Under the pieces are notes generated by a model. That model made no database searches and was not told the origin of the DNA. It worked only from the letters and a program-made list of their open reading frames with translations. Below, piece by piece: positions 9,509-22,001 of a stretch of 64,000 nt of DNA. The translations under genes were made by a program, and so were the position numbers. How positions within the stretch are numbered: the stretch's first letter is position 1; every line of letters starts with the position of its first letter. The stretch lies in assembly GCF_035222485.1 (NCBI RefSeq), contig NC_085920.1, positions 744,001 to 808,000 on the forward strand, in the 5' to 3' direction. Origin of the DNA: Podospora pseudoanserina. Its lineage: Eukaryota > Ascomycota > Sordariomycetes > Sordariales > Podosporaceae.

Positions 9509-12017
9509 TGTGACTGAGGAGCTCAAGGAAACACGCTGGTAAGGTGCGAAGGGATGCTGGAGCAAGATGGCGGGCTGAATGAGGTTATGTTTAGCAATTG
9601 ATCGGAACAGACAGTTGGAAGAACACAACAGGGCCGACGTCGCCACGGCCACGGGGTCCGCATTCCAGTGGAAAGGTGAGGTCAAGTCTTACAGCTGTGG
9701 TGGATCCGAGACCTGAGGAAAAGGAGAAGGCGTAGACGGTGACTCGTAATATTAACGGCGTTCCAGGAGATTAAAGCACCGGTTGCGACAAGGAGAGGCG
9801 GCCAAAATATACGAACGAGGGCAAGAATACAAACAATTCCCAGAGACGTGAGTGCTCTTAGCGAGTGACAGCACACAGCTCTTTTAAAGGGATCGGGAAC
9901 GAAAGACAGTCCGCAGATGGAGATGGGGATGGCACGACAGGAAGGAAAACGCGACCGAGATTCAGTAAAAAGGGCCCCAGAGACCCCAGACCCACGAATG
10001 GACTATCTAGGCCGTGGCTGGCCCCAAGGTCACAGAGGATTGGTCCCCTTGGCAGCTTAATCACCCGCCAAAGCCTTTGATAGGTTTAGACAGGCCATCC
10101 CTGTCGGGGATGTTCTTTTTTATCGTCGCAGGGATCAGCAGCCCAAGCACTCGCAACAAGCCGAACACAGAGGAGAAAAACTTCCAATCGGGCCACCGTA
10201 ATTGAATACTGGGGGAGCTCTGTGGCACAGATTGACCACTTTTGGGAGAGCTGTCTCGGGCGACGCAGCATCACCATCAACACACCGCTGAAAAGTGTCG
10301 ACATTTCTGTCATTCATCGAAAAGCCGATGGTTCGACTACACTAGAAGGGCAGCTCGGCTCCACAGTCTCAGCGGACTGAACGCCCCGAGGACAGGCAAC
10401 GGCTCGTCCGATGCAGTGCCATTCCTTGATACCAAGCAAGGCTCATATGTCCGAATCCATGTTATGTTGCGTTTTCGTGCGGCACCTCCAAATACATGGA
10501 TGCATCCGAATCTGTGCCCCTCACAGTGGAAGCAAGCAACTTCTAAAACGGAAGCAGAAATCCGAAGCCCTAGGCGGCCCATGATCTTAGCGTCATGTGT
10601 GCACTTTGCCTTCACTTTTTGCCAGTCCTCCGTGTCAAATCTGTCAGTTGCCATCCGATCAACTGAAACTTTCCTGCCACTCTTTTTCTTCAGCATCGTC
10701 TGTGTTATCTGTCAGTGCTTCAGCTGATCTGCTCTCATTGCTATACGAGAGGGCTTTGGTCATGGAAAAACCACGAGGTCTATCACCTCAGTTTGCCCCT
10801 CATGCTCTAGAATCTCTTGATATCCAACCTCGATGGTCACCCACACATCCATCCCCGCGCCCCGCGCGCCCAGACTTCGTGTTTAAGTGCCGTGATCTGT
10901 GGCCAACACTAGGCAGGATCCTGGTGTGTTTGCATCTCGAGACTGACTCTCAATCGCTTTTGAGAGTATGCATATCTGCCTGCAGTAACCAGCCTGCAAC
11001 ATGCCGGAAGTCCGTGTTTCTCCATGCAAGACCACAACATAGATAGCCCCGCCCTGAACTGAACAGGAAGGCGGGGGATATTCCAGCCAGCCAATATATC
11101 ATGACTTTGCAAGCAAAGGTTGGTCGGGCGGAGAGATAGCAAGCCCCGATGTACAAATTGATTGGTGTCTCGGACAGAGTTGCGTATGCCTCCGTTCATG
11201 ATATCGTCCACTGGCTTCAGGTTTTGCGTCAAATGGTATCGTATCAGGGCCCATCCACAAGTTGATCTCTCATGGACTATAAGTAAACCGAGGAATCGTA
11301 AATGGTCTTCCATTCGGTGTCTGGCTGCTTATACGGCCTGGCAACGATCACGAATGCTGTCGAACACCGAGCTTGCTCTTAATCCACCCACCAGAGAAAA
11401 ACTCGACCAATCAGCAACTGTGAGACGCTTGTGCGCAACTCATTTGGGAAAGTTTTTTTGTTTGCGAGCAATATGACCGCCCAAGAATATTACAACATGT
11501 TGATTAACAGTCCTTGTGAGAACTAACTGCGTTTTGTAGACTACAGGGTTCATTCATAATGCATTGTTAGGAAAGATCATGCTGCAACATTGGACGGGGA
11601 AATTCCAAGGCACAAGTGGGACACATTTATTCCCTCTGCGAGGATAATATTGCAACCGCCATGTTGTTGAATTCGAAGTCAAGACTCATACAGACGAACT
11701 CTGACATTTATGATGGAGCAAAAAAGCAGAGAGAGGAATCCTTCACTTCCACAACGTTGAGCAACAAGACTCTTGGTCAATATCAATGTTGAATATTCCA
11801 GAAAAGGAAGGCGCACAGGCCATATCCCATCCGATTTCCCCGGTGTCTTGGCACTTGGCCGTAGCGTCGCGCATGGAGCTTGAACAAGTGTTCATTGAGG
11901 CACTGGAAGTGACAGCTCCAATTGCCATCATTAGCCTCGTCACCCAGTAAAGTTGCTTCACGCAACGACGGGCTGCACCGATTTACGACACATTCCACAT
12001 ATATTCGATAGCCTATC
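9509..12017. other. 2.5-kb intergenic stretch, nothing supported
   Basis: No frame here has domain signatures, convincing splice sites or a family I recognise. Near 11743-11961 the minus strand has a 60-70 codon Cys- and Ser-containing frame, too weak to call. The left end is the promoter of the DUF7707 gene, the right end the promoter of SWP1. Confidence 0.5.
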
Positions 12018-13057
12018 ATGAGGTTCACACAATCATTTGCGCCAGCGCTTCTGCTCCTGGCTGGCGTCGCGCAGGCTACATCTTGGGGGTTCGATGATGG
12101 CAGCGTCTCAGTTGTCGCAAAGCGGGCTGGCGATGCTGGCAGCAAGGAGAGGTATACAATACCTTCAGAACGCCAAGTAAAGTTCCGCCGCAGAAAACTA
12201 ACACAAATCGTAGGTTCACCTCGAAGACACTCGTTACGAAGCCCCTCTCGCTCGGCAGCACCGATACACTAAAGATCAGCTTGACGGCAAAGGACAATGG
12301 TCAGGGGAAGCGCCCGCATCAAGCGTTTGTTATTCTCAAAGAGAAGGAGACTGGGCTTGAGGCTCCCTTCCCCCTGACGGTCAAGGAAAGTGGAAAGGCG
12401 GTCGCTTCAATTGTAAGGCAAATGGAAACATCGAGATTTCGACAACCAATGCTGACGAGGACCGACATAGACTCACAAGGACCTTCCCGTCCAATTCCTG
12501 CACAGCGACGGACCCCTCGAGGCCTCGATTATCCTCGGCTCCTTCGGTTCCTCCAAGGCTCTTAATGCCCCCGTGTTCGATGTCAAGCTACAGAAGGACC
12601 CCAATGTCCCCCTCCCACCCTACGAGAAGCCCGTCCGCTATGGCAAGAAGGAGGAGATCCACCACATCTTCCGCGCTGATCCCACGAGCCCGCCAAAGGT
12701 GATTTCTATCTTCTTTGCGCTGGTTGTGCTTGCTACGGTTCCGGTTCTGTTCATCAGCGTAAGTCTTGTCTGCCATTTATCTAATTCAGACAGCCACTAA
12801 TATCGAATTCAACACAGTGGATCTTCCTCGGCGCAAACCTCAATCACCTTTCCAAGGCCATTGGTGCCGCCCCAGTCTCACACGCCACCTTTTTTGGCTC
12901 TATCCTCGCCATGGAGGGTGTCTTCTTCCTCTACTATACCACGTGGAACCTCTTCCAGGCCCTGCCTGTCATTGGCGCTGTTGCTGTGGTCACAATGCTG
13001 AGCGGTACCAAGGCACTGGGTGAGGTGCAGAGCAGGAGACTTGCCGGAGAGCGTTAA
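12018..13057 (+). CDS. swp1: Oligosaccharyltransferase subunit SWP1 / ribophorin II
   Basis: A subunit of the ER complex that transfers the lipid-linked oligosaccharide to Asn in nascent proteins. Four exons: 12018-12151, 12214-12412, 12471-12758, 12818-13057, with introns of 62, 58 and 59 nt; 286 residues. It has a signal peptide (FAPALLLLAGVAQA), a lumenal beta-rich domain with the conserved HQAFVILKEKETGLEAPF stretch, then the ribophorin II C-terminal pattern EEIHHIFRADPTSPPK followed by three membrane spans. The third intron lies in the first span, after VPVLFIS, and the protein ends in a basic cytosolic tail. Length agrees with the fungal family (Swp1, ~286 residues in yeast). Confidence 0.93.
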
Positions 13058-13902
13058 AGGAGATATAAGAAAGATAAAAGATATGGGATTTCCGCTTGGT
13101 GCAAAATGAAAATGGACGGGGTTTGGGCCGTCAGCCCTATTGTAACATCACTTCTAGAAAGATTCCCTGTGGTCCACCTGGGGCGATATGTCAAAATGTC
13201 GTGTATTTGGCAAGCGATTATGTTTATTATGGAAAATACTGGGACAGAACATGAGCCTTTTTCTCTCTTCGTCACTACTGCAAACCGATAAAAATTGATT
13301 GCTGTAGAAGCCTCCGGTTCCTGATCTAGGCCAGTGGTTCTCATCCAGTCAGAGTGGTGTTGAATCAGGAATTGAGACTTGGTCGCAGCCCGATGGCACC
13401 AAAAACGGTCTGGTGGCAGCTGGGCCAAGGCATGGCACCAATGAAATCACTCCTTTTGACGTGCCAGCGCATTCTTGCCCCACTTCCACCTACGCTACCC
13501 GTTGCTGCCCCACTTGGCCCTATTTTGTATCTCTGTACTCTTGTAAACAAATGGGCCTTGATCGCGTCTCCCCCAGCTTTGTCACCGTCACCTGCTGTGT
13601 GCATGAGGAGAGCCCGCCCTTCGCGACGTTCCCTGTCGCCATTGCCCTGCAACGCGACTCTGGCTTTCAGCATGCGACTGCCTGCCTTGCGACTGCATTC
13701 GACACCCGAAGCGCTTGCCTGAGTTTTGTTTACTTTGCAGCAACTCCTGCGGCCCGGACGTTACCCGTCGCATTGTTGACATTCGACCTCCCTTCCAGTG
13801 TTATTTTTTCCCTGTTCCGTTTGTTGCACTTGCTCAGATTCCCATCTTTTGCATCCCTCCCCACGACACGGCGCTCGACGCGCTCCCAGCAGTTAGCCCA
13901 AC
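13058..13902. other. Intergenic, promoter/leader of the SnaD-like gene
   Basis: About 845 bases between two plus-strand genes. The right half (from about 13450) is C/T-rich, as is usual for a fungal promoter and 5' leader. No coding feature is supported. Confidence 0.6.
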
Positions 13903-16900
13903 ATGGACGTCAACAGCAATAGGTCAAATCATCATCAATCTAGCAAACCACGGCATATATCTAGGTTAAAAAAGGAGATGCTCGAGCACCGCATTCAGCA
14001 CAACCCCTTCAGCTCCCCGCCATCCTCCACAGGTTCCCACGATACTGTTAGCACCACGACCGAGGAACTCACCCGAAATCTCTCCAATTTTTCTTTCAGT
14101 CCGGACGGCGAGGGCACCCGCCGGCTCAGCGAAGACTTCACCAACCCGGCCAAGAGGCAGGCTACCCGATCTGGCCGGTTCGGTTCCTCAAGGCAACCTC
14201 GGGATACAAACACCGTACTTAACACCTCGGCCATCGCGCGCACCTTCCCCGAATGGAGCGGACTTCTCAACAACAAGACCAATAACCAGGACAAGGACAC
14301 GGCAACGCTGACCCAGACGTTCGACTTTGCCGGAGTAATAAAGCCTCTCACAAACGGAGCCAACGGTGGGAAGGAGAATGTCCCCCCCGCCAGAGAGGTC
14401 ACCGAGGAGCAGACTTTTGACAACCCGTTGGACTCGAGGAAAAAACGAACCCGGGCTGATATGCAGGCCCGTGTCGAAAATGAATCTGAATGCTCTACAG
14501 TACTCTCATTATCGATGTCTCCAGGTCGGCATGGGCGCCGGTCCCGTTTCCAGAACCTGGATGGTGTCATGTCTCCTGAGGCCCCCAAAAGGTCTATCCA
14601 AGACATGGTTTCCAAGATCCGCACCGAAAAGCAGAACAGCCGGCGTGACATGACGCCACGAAAGTCTTTGATGAGGGAACCTTCTACTGCACAGCCCAAC
14701 CCCGACACTCTCCAAGGCCAGAGTTTCGAAGAAGGCCGTTCGTTTTTCCTGCCAGGCTTCCGACACCTTCCTGATTGGACATCCGGTACTCTCAAGTTTA
14801 GCACCATGCAGAACGGCGTTCCTGTTTTCGTCAAGTCCAAGACTGGTGTTAGGTTTGACCAGTCGGCGAATGGTCACGGCGCTCTCAACTCTGTGAGCAT
14901 TCCCGAGGAGGACGCGGAAATCTTTGTGTCAATGGATAAGCTCCAAGACGAGGTGCGCGAACTGCAGGATCACGACGCTATGCTCCAGCGTGAGGCAGAG
15001 AAGTTGCAGCGCGAGGTGAACCATCTCCAGTCTGAGCTCAAGAGGTTCAAGAGTAGGCACCCTTCGGACAGCGCTATCGGCTCTGACACGGACGGTTCCT
15101 TTAGGCGCAGCAGTGGGCATGACCAGGAATTAGAGGGTCAGATTCAGGAGCTGCGGGATCGTCTCAACCATGCGAGTCAGCAAGTTGGTATGAATGATAT
15201 CCACAGCGCCGCGCTCTCTGCTGAGCGTGATGAGGCGTTGCGTCAGGCATCGATCGCTCGCGAGAGGGCTGCTAAGCTGCAAGCTGAGCTGGAGGCATCA
15301 CAGAAGGATCTCCAGTACTCGCTGCAGTTCCGTCAGGATAAAGAGTCATTGCAGCTTGAGAATGGCATGCTCATGTCTGAGGCCGAGGCCATGCAAAAAC
15401 AACGGGATGAGGCCATGCATGACAATGCGACTTTGATAGCAGAGAACGATAGGCTTCGCAGGGAACTAGCTGGGGTCCGGAAGGACCTCAAGGCTACTCG
15501 TGAGGAGCTTGCCTCAGTTCGCAAGCAATACGAGGCTCTGAAGGAGGAAAAGAAGATGTTCGTCGATGATCACAAAAGTATGGAACGGAACAATGACACC
15601 TACTTCAAGGAGAACAAGAAGCTTCAGGCACAGGTTGCCGCCCGGGACCAGCACATCACTGATCTTAAGAAGGGTATCAGCGCCCGTGACAAGATCATTG
15701 ATAGCATGCAGGGTCTGACCACGGATACCGCTGTGCTTCAGTTGAATGCGGACCTCGAGGTGGAATTGGAACGTCTTACCAACCAGATGGAGGAGCTCAA
15801 AGACGACATTCACGAGAAAGACAGCCACCTCAACGACAGGGAGACCCGTATCCGTACGTTGAAGGATGAGAACATGGAGATTTCCATCGACAACGAGCGC
15901 CTCAAGGATGAGAACCGGCGTTTGCAGGAGGAACAGAAGGAGATTGAAGACCAGTGGGTGGACGAACGGCAAAAGGTCGTTCGGCTGAGCCAGATGCTGA
16001 ACAGCAAGTCATTGAACGACAATGAGGATTGTGTGCGCTTGGGAGATGATTTCAGGATCAAGGAAGCCGAGCTCCAGCGCAAGCTTGATCGCCGGGAAGC
16101 CGCCGTCAGGAAGGTCAAGCTGCTCACCGCCAAGATTGCCGAGATTGCTGAGCAGGAGTTTACGGCGCTTGCGATGAGGACGACCAAGGTCAAGGTTGTT
16201 GATCCTAAGGATGTGGATGACTTTACTGGTAAGAGCAGCAACATGCACATCGACGAGGATCCCACAACCGAGCTCCACATGAACGCCCAAGACACGGACT
16301 TTGCCAGTGTCATGGAGGGCGAGCTTGCCAAGCTCAAGCAGACATATCAGGACCTTCAGCGTCGACAGCAGCAAGGCGACACCCAGCAGTTTACCGACTA
16401 CTCTTTACCCCAGCTACCTAGTCTTCAGCGGAGCAAATCTGACAGTGTTGTTTCATCCAAGATTGCTCAACCGCTTCCTGGTATCCTTAAGAAGTCTAGT
16501 CAGTTTGCCCCGTTGGAGGAAGACACCGGTCGGTTCAGCGTGCGGTCAGCTATGAGCTTTGCCAGCCCGCTCGACGACGAGTCTGTTCAGATCACGCAGA
16601 ACAACACCCGCCGGTCTGTTGCGAGTGAGGCTACCCGGCCGGAGTCTAGGATGCGCCGGAACTCAGAGAACACCACGACTCAACAGCAACAGCACACAGG
16701 GACGGGAGAGCCCAACATGACTTCTGCGTTTTTCATGCCTGACATAACCCTGTCCGGTGGGAACAAACAGCAGCAAGCTGCCTCCTCGAAGCAACAAAGC
16801 AACGTCCCCTCCCTCAGCAAAGACGCCCGGCGCGTGTTGGACGGTATCTGCAACCACAAATCAGGCAACTGCAACGTCTGTGTCCGCATCGCGGCGCATG

Positions 16901-17397
16901 GTGCCTCGGCCAAGGAAACCACCCAAAATCTTTCGTCGACCAAACTTCATCTCTCAGCCGAAGAACTCAAACGCGGCAAGAAGACCGTCTCAGTCGAGAA
17001 GCCCGTCCCGGCCTCGGACAGGTACTACACCGACGAGCCGACCATGCGCCCCTCGATGTCACCGGGGGAAGCCCTCGCTATTCTGATCAAGGAGACCCAA
17101 GACGAGATTGAGCACTTGCAGATGGAGCTCAAGAGGGTGAATGAGGGGTATTTCTCGTTGGACAAGTCGGTGGGTGCGAGGGAGAGGAAGAGGTTGATGG
17201 GGGAGATGAAGAGGTTGCAGGGGGAGCTGGAGGCGAAGAGCGGGCAGCTGTACCGGTTGCACGATGTGCTCGAGGGGCAGAAGCAGGCTGGGCAGGTTAT
17301 GGAGGGGGAGGTGGTTGATGTTACGGTGCTGGAGGGGCTGCCGGTGAGGGTTGAGGGGGGGGGAAGGACGGAAAGTGTTTTTGAGGGGTTTGAATAA
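13903..17397 (+). CDS. snaD: SnaD/Cep57-like spindle pole body coiled-coil protein
   Basis: A single-exon, 1164-residue protein. The N-terminal ~330 residues are polar and probably disordered (contains KENVPP, SPGRHGRRS, RKSLMREPS). From about 340 to 760 it is almost continuous heptad coiled coil, opening with the segment that in fungal SnaD/Ppc89 homologues is the centrosome-localisation domain. Near residue 980 comes a conserved cysteine cluster (DGICNHKSGNCNVCVRI), and near 1050-1130 another helical stretch (SPGEALAILIKETQDEIEHL onward) resembling the Cep57 microtubule-binding region. This order matches A. nidulans SnaD, a spindle-pole/septation protein related to animal Cep57 and S. pombe Ppc89. 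The start at 13903 follows CCAAC and is the first ATG. Absence of introns in 3.5 kb is notable for this genome. Confidence 0.85.
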   Translation: MDVNSNRSNHHQSSKPRHISRLKKEMLEHRIQHNPFSSPPSSTGSHDTVSTTTEELTRNLSNFSFSPDGEGTRRLSEDFTNPAKRQATRSGRFGSSRQPRDTNTVLNTSAIARTFPEWSGLLNNKTNNQDKDTATLTQTFDFAGVIKPLTNGANGGKENVPPAREVTEEQTFDNPLDSRKKRTRADMQARVENESECSTVLSLSMSPGRHGRRSRFQNLDGVMSPEAPKRSIQDMVSKIRTEKQNSRRDMTPRKSLMREPSTAQPNPDTLQGQSFEEGRSFFLPGFRHLPDWTSGTLKFSTMQNGVPVFVKSKTGVRFDQSANGHGALNSVSIPEEDAEIFVSMDKLQDEVRELQDHDAMLQREAEKLQREVNHLQSELKRFKSRHPSDSAIGSDTDGSFRRSSGHDQELEGQIQELRDRLNHASQQVGMNDIHSAALSAERDEALRQASIARERAAKLQAELEASQKDLQYSLQFRQDKESLQLENGMLMSEAEAMQKQRDEAMHDNATLIAENDRLRRELAGVRKDLKATREELASVRKQYEALKEEKKMFVDDHKSMERNNDTYFKENKKLQAQVAARDQHITDLKKGISARDKIIDSMQGLTTDTAVLQLNADLEVELERLTNQMEELKDDIHEKDSHLNDRETRIRTLKDENMEISIDNERLKDENRRLQEEQKEIEDQWVDERQKVVRLSQMLNSKSLNDNEDCVRLGDDFRIKEAELQRKLDRREAAVRKVKLLTAKIAEIAEQEFTALAMRTTKVKVVDPKDVDDFTGKSSNMHIDEDPTTELHMNAQDTDFASVMEGELAKLKQTYQDLQRRQQQGDTQQFTDYSLPQLPSLQRSKSDSVVSSKIAQPLPGILKKSSQFAPLEEDTGRFSVRSAMSFASPLDDESVQITQNNTRRSVASEATRPESRMRRNSENTTTQQQQHTGTGEPNMTSAFFMPDITLSGGNKQQQAASSKQQSNVPSLSKDARRVLDGICNHKSGNCNVCVRIAAHGASAKETTQNLSSTKLHLSAEELKRGKKTVSVEKPVPASDRYYTDEPTMRPSMSPGEALAILIKETQDEIEHLQMELKRVNEGYFSLDKSVGARERKRLMGEMKRLQGELEAKSGQLYRLHDVLEGQKQAGQVMEGEVVDVTVLEGLPVRVEGGGRTESVFEGFE

Positions 17398-20300
17398 TTT
17401 CGTGGGGCATAACTGGGCTAGGTAGGGAACAATGGGCAAGGATAACAACATTTTTTGAGGGAGGGGGAGGGATTGTAAGGATATTATGGTTGTTTTTCTG
17501 GTGGGGTTTGTATTTCGAATAGGGTATTCTAACTTTGGCAAAGGCTGGGTTTGGGCGTTTTGGGATTCTCCTTTGTTGTTGTTTGTGATAGGTGGTATTA
17601 TGCTTGGTTTAGTTATGCCGGGCAAAACAGTGCGGAGGATAGCAGGCAAGGCGAGCAGGCAAGGCAGAGCAAGGCATGTGCACATCAGCAGGCAATGAAA
17701 AAGATGTGTTCTTTAGTGTCTTGTTTTCAAGAGTCCTGCTTCGTCTCTAGCCCACCACCTGGGCAATAATCTTGACACCTAAACGGTATCTGCAATGAAG
17801 TCAAAGTGACAGTTCTCGCCGTAAACTTGCATTCAGCCTCAAAGAGACGGGACTGTGCCAAAAGTCTGGGGAACATCGCACTCGAGTCTTCCCTTCCAGC
17901 GTCGGACAACATGTGCCAAGCTCCTTCCCAAAACAGAACAGGAACGTCACCTCAAGGCAGCGGCGGTGACCTTGGGTTGAAATTTTAGGACTTGAGAAGG
18001 AAGTGGCAAATGAGTGAGCGTGCTTTTCATGCTTTTTATCTCGTATATGAAGAGATATGATAATGCAATGTCCATGGCCACTGATCTGAGTACCTACCCA
18101 GGCATTGAATCCGATGTGAAAGCTCCCCCAATCGTATATCCTCACCGCACCTTCCGAGTGAAATTTAGAAACTGACTTTTGACAGGTTGCAATTCCTGGA
18201 TTTCTCACCTCTTGGCGCAGCGGGAATCACCTCATCGTGAGAGCATCTGCCGTGGGCTCAATGCAGAGACGCCACATATTCGATAACCAAGGCCCGGTCT
18301 CACCCTCCTGCAGTAGCCAGGACACGTTCAGGTGACGCTGTGGTCAACTATTTCCCATCGGGCACTTACACGCACCCACGCTCCTGTGACGGGATAGCGT
18401 CACTGAGCCTGTGGAGCTGCAAGTGTTCAAGACTATCGCCGACCTAGGCCTATTGGTAAGGATAGGAAGAAGCTGTCAGTTCTCTCTTTTGCCGTACCGT
18501 CGATCCTCGATCCGACTATGCGTCTCAAAGCCTTACCAAATCCGGAGTCCCAAAGAGCCCGACCCAGATTTCAATGTGACCCACCTCCCCGACTCCCGAC
18601 GGGACGAGGTCCTCCGAAACGGAACACACCGAGACCCACATCGCCGATAGCCCCACACCGAAGCCCGGGACATCCATCGGGCTTTGGCTGCGATGGTCGA
18701 GAACTTGTTGCAAACTTGTGCTTCGTGGATGTTTTCCTCCGGTCACCTTTCCACATGGTGCGGGTCCGAACTGATCATCGTAGACGAAAACCCCGACAGA
18801 AACCCCTCAGAAACACCCGGCCACGACACAGTACCAGAGCAATGCCATATCGGCGGGGTTGGTTGGAAGCACCAGGCCTTTTTCTCAGCACACCTCCTTT
18901 TCGAATGCAGTACCCCACATTTGGACACAACCCTTTCTCCTGGCAGCGCTGTGGCTGCATATGGTGTGAAGATTTGTGCATCTCCTAAAGGCCCATATAT
19001 CCTATCTCGTTGCATGTGTAACGGCAAAGATATCGATTTCCAATTTTAGGTGACAACCCATATGATCGCCACGGAACCAACGATGAGGAACCTGTCACCC
19101 CTCACCGAGTTCGTCCAACTGCCGAGCCATTAGGTTCACACAATCTAGACGACCTCGTGATGCTGATGATGATGAGCCAATGCAACCAAAAATCCTTTGC
19201 TGGCCGACTGCTTCTGGGGTGACACAAGGTCCATATAAATTCGCATGAGTACGACACCAGGCGCGTGTGATAGTGAGGGCGGTGATAACGTGGCCCAGGA
19301 CGGTGGGAAAGCTTCCATTACTGGAATGTGGATACCACTCTAGCTATCCGACACTTGGTACAAAGATTCACAAATGAGCAAACCCCAAGCCGTCTCTTCT
19401 CTCTCCGCCACTCTGGAAACAAATCACATTCAAGAGTTTGAAAACTCTTAGTGCAGATAGGCGTTTGTGGCAGCGGGAGGTCGTGGAGCTCATGAGCGAG
19501 GTTCCGGCCCCATGTGGACTGTGCTTTTTTTCAGGCTTGTTGTCGGGAACGGCGCCCGAAGTTCGGCTGCTCGCCTGCCGCGGCAGGGAAAAGGATCGAT
19601 CTCCAGATTGATTACACCGCCCGATGTGCTGATCCTGGATTCGGCTGGCGCCCATGCCACCACCCCATGTTCCCTTCCCTTCCTCACCGTAGTGGTGTGA
19701 GTGGCAGTCAACAATCCGGACAGGGGCAAAACCAACCCAAGATTCCCGATCTTGGCAGGCCCCAAGGAATTCGAATATTGAAAAAAGCAATATGAATTAC
19801 ATGACGGGGCACGCACACGCATTCGCTAGCGCTTGCTGGCGCACACCGTCTCTTCCAATGTTCAAGTGACAGATCACGAGAGTCTCCCCCTTCCCAATCC
19901 TGTTTTGTAAGCTCGGTCAAGCTCTCATGATCACAACAAAGGTGGGCTACCATCAGCCAACGCCGCGAGCCTTACAAACCTTACAACTACGCTTATGTTA
20001 ACCCACTTTGTTGACCTCAGCCGCATTGGTCCAAGTCTCGTCTGAAAGAAGGAACCGGCTCCTTGGGACACAACGTGGCCGAGGTGTGTGAGACTCCTGT
20101 GCCGCTCCCATCATCACGACCGGCCTCCAAGCTTTCCGTTTTGTGACCCTTTCGCTTGTTGGGGGAGCCTCTTGCTGAAGGATTACGCAGTGGACAGCCA
20201 ACTTAGCCGTTACCAAAGGTCACCCTTCTCTTACACCGCCCAATACTTTTCCAACTCATTGACTCGGTCCCTCAGTCACCTTATCCTCCAGTCGACCTTG

Positions 20301-22001
20301 CCACAACAAGCCGTCCTCGGATCTTTTCCCAATATATTTTAAGCCTGGACTTTTTGCCCCTCCACACCGGCGCCAAACATAGAGCCGCTTTATCATACTC
20401 CAAGCCCATAACATCAGCCAGAAGACCAGATTCGTGTTCGGGTTGGGCGGCGCGTCGTCGTTCGAGGTGACCTCTTGTGTACGCTGGTACCACATCTTGT
20501 CCGCTTGACGGTCTCACATACCTAAGGAGAACCACGGATTTTGTCCAGCTGGCCCAAACTCTCACAGGGACGCGGCAAATTCTTCCTGTCGTGCTTGCAT
20601 TTGTCACCTCTGCCGGTCGAGGCAAACCTCTCTATTTTGAGAGAGGAGCTGTCCCTGCAGTTGGACGGAAGCACCGGCTTCGGAGGCTCAGAGTAAACGG
20701 CAAAGAATCCGAGAGGCTCTCTCTCTCACGGGGGGTGTGAGAGTCAGTTCAACAACACGTGCCCAGCAATCTCGCTGGATGATAGAGTTGGTTCTACCAG
20801 TTCCCATCTATCCTGTCCCACTGTTTGTTCTGTTAGCCTTGCGGTGACGGGAAATATAAGTTGACACACACAGCCGGGTTCTGTGGATCACGACTTACGC
20901 GACAGGTGTTGTGTGGTGTGTGCGTGTGCGTCTTGTCAGACCTTCCCAGTCGGTTGACAAGCGGAGCAAGCAGCAGAGGAGGGACCCCCGGACATTTGCT
21001 TTGTTTGCATTCTCTCCCTCTCTCTCTCGTCTTGCATGTGCAGCAGGTTCCGCGGGACTGGGAACACATAGCCAAGGGAACCCACTGTACCTTTTGCTTT
21101 GGCCCAATCCAGGGTCAACACGCGATTTGGCTATTCAGACAGTTCAGGGGGGGGGGCGTCCGGAGTAAGAAGTCCAAGGCTGTTGAAAGTTTTCCCTATC
21201 TAGACAAGCTTTCTTCTCTGCATTGCTCACACGGCACAAGACGACAACTACCATCGCATTATTTTCTGTTGTCTCAGATTGTCGGACGGAGAAGACCAGA
21301 TCTTCCATTGCCACGGGTTCTTTCTTTGAGTACCCACTCTCGGGCAATAGCTTAGCACAGACAGACAGGTCCTTTGTTCGATTGCGTGTACCTGCCTGGC
21401 GGGTGGTGTTATCTTTCCTCAACTGAGACTTTGCAACAAGACTCCGCGGTTTGCACTTTCTGAGGTCCGCTCGGCGGGTGTTTGTGGCAACGATTTCAAA
21501 AGGAAAGAGCGAGGAAGGGTAACCCGACGGAGGAGATTGAGCTGTGGAACACGCATACTTGCAACTTTTCGGCAACAACGAACGGGTCTGAATCATCAAG
21601 TCAGGCAAGGCCGAAGGATCTGGTCTGGAAGGGTTGCCTCTTTCTTTCGCCTACCTATCTCGACGGGACGGCTTACTTTTTCCAACCACACACACATACA
21701 CACACACACACACACAAACATACAACACCTCCGACAGTCAACGAAAGACAGCACGGGAAAGGCCAAAAAAAAAAAACATCCTCGTGTCATTTTAGGCTTC
21801 CATCTGCCTTACCGTATACCATAACTTTAACTTCTTCTACGACGATCGAAAAAGGAATCCATCTTTTTACTTCCGCTCTGTGTTGCTGTCTCGATTGCAC
21901 GTTCGAGAACGACCAGTTTACACAGCAACAAGCAAACAAACGATATATAATCTCTTTTATTGGCCGAGGCTAGCCAGCCCTCTCTATAAACCCAACACAC
22001 A
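17398..22001. other. 4.6-kb gene-poor region upstream of the ABC transporter
   Basis: The longest stretch without a supportable protein gene. Frames up to ~160 codons exist on both strands but lack domains, plausible splice partners and codon structure. The part from about 20,800 to 22,001 is pyrimidine-rich and contains a CA microsatellite and A runs close to the transporter start, so it is probably an extended promoter and leader. A non-coding transcript cannot be excluded. Confidence 0.5.
21687..21720. repeat. (CA)n microsatellite in a probable 5' leader
   Basis: About 16 CA dinucleotides with one TA interruption, about 290 bases ahead of the ABC transporter ATG. Confidence 0.9.

Noticed and set aside
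11743-11961. Small Cys/Ser-rich minus-strand frame, effector-like at first glance
   Set aside because: No signal peptide at an ATG, no conserved cysteine pattern and no splice partners.
13995-14840. A 281-codon minus-strand frame
   Set aside because: Shadow of the SnaD-like gene.
18693-19049. 118-codon plus-strand frame
   Set aside because: Random-like composition, no homology-like motif, opposite-strand frames of equal length.
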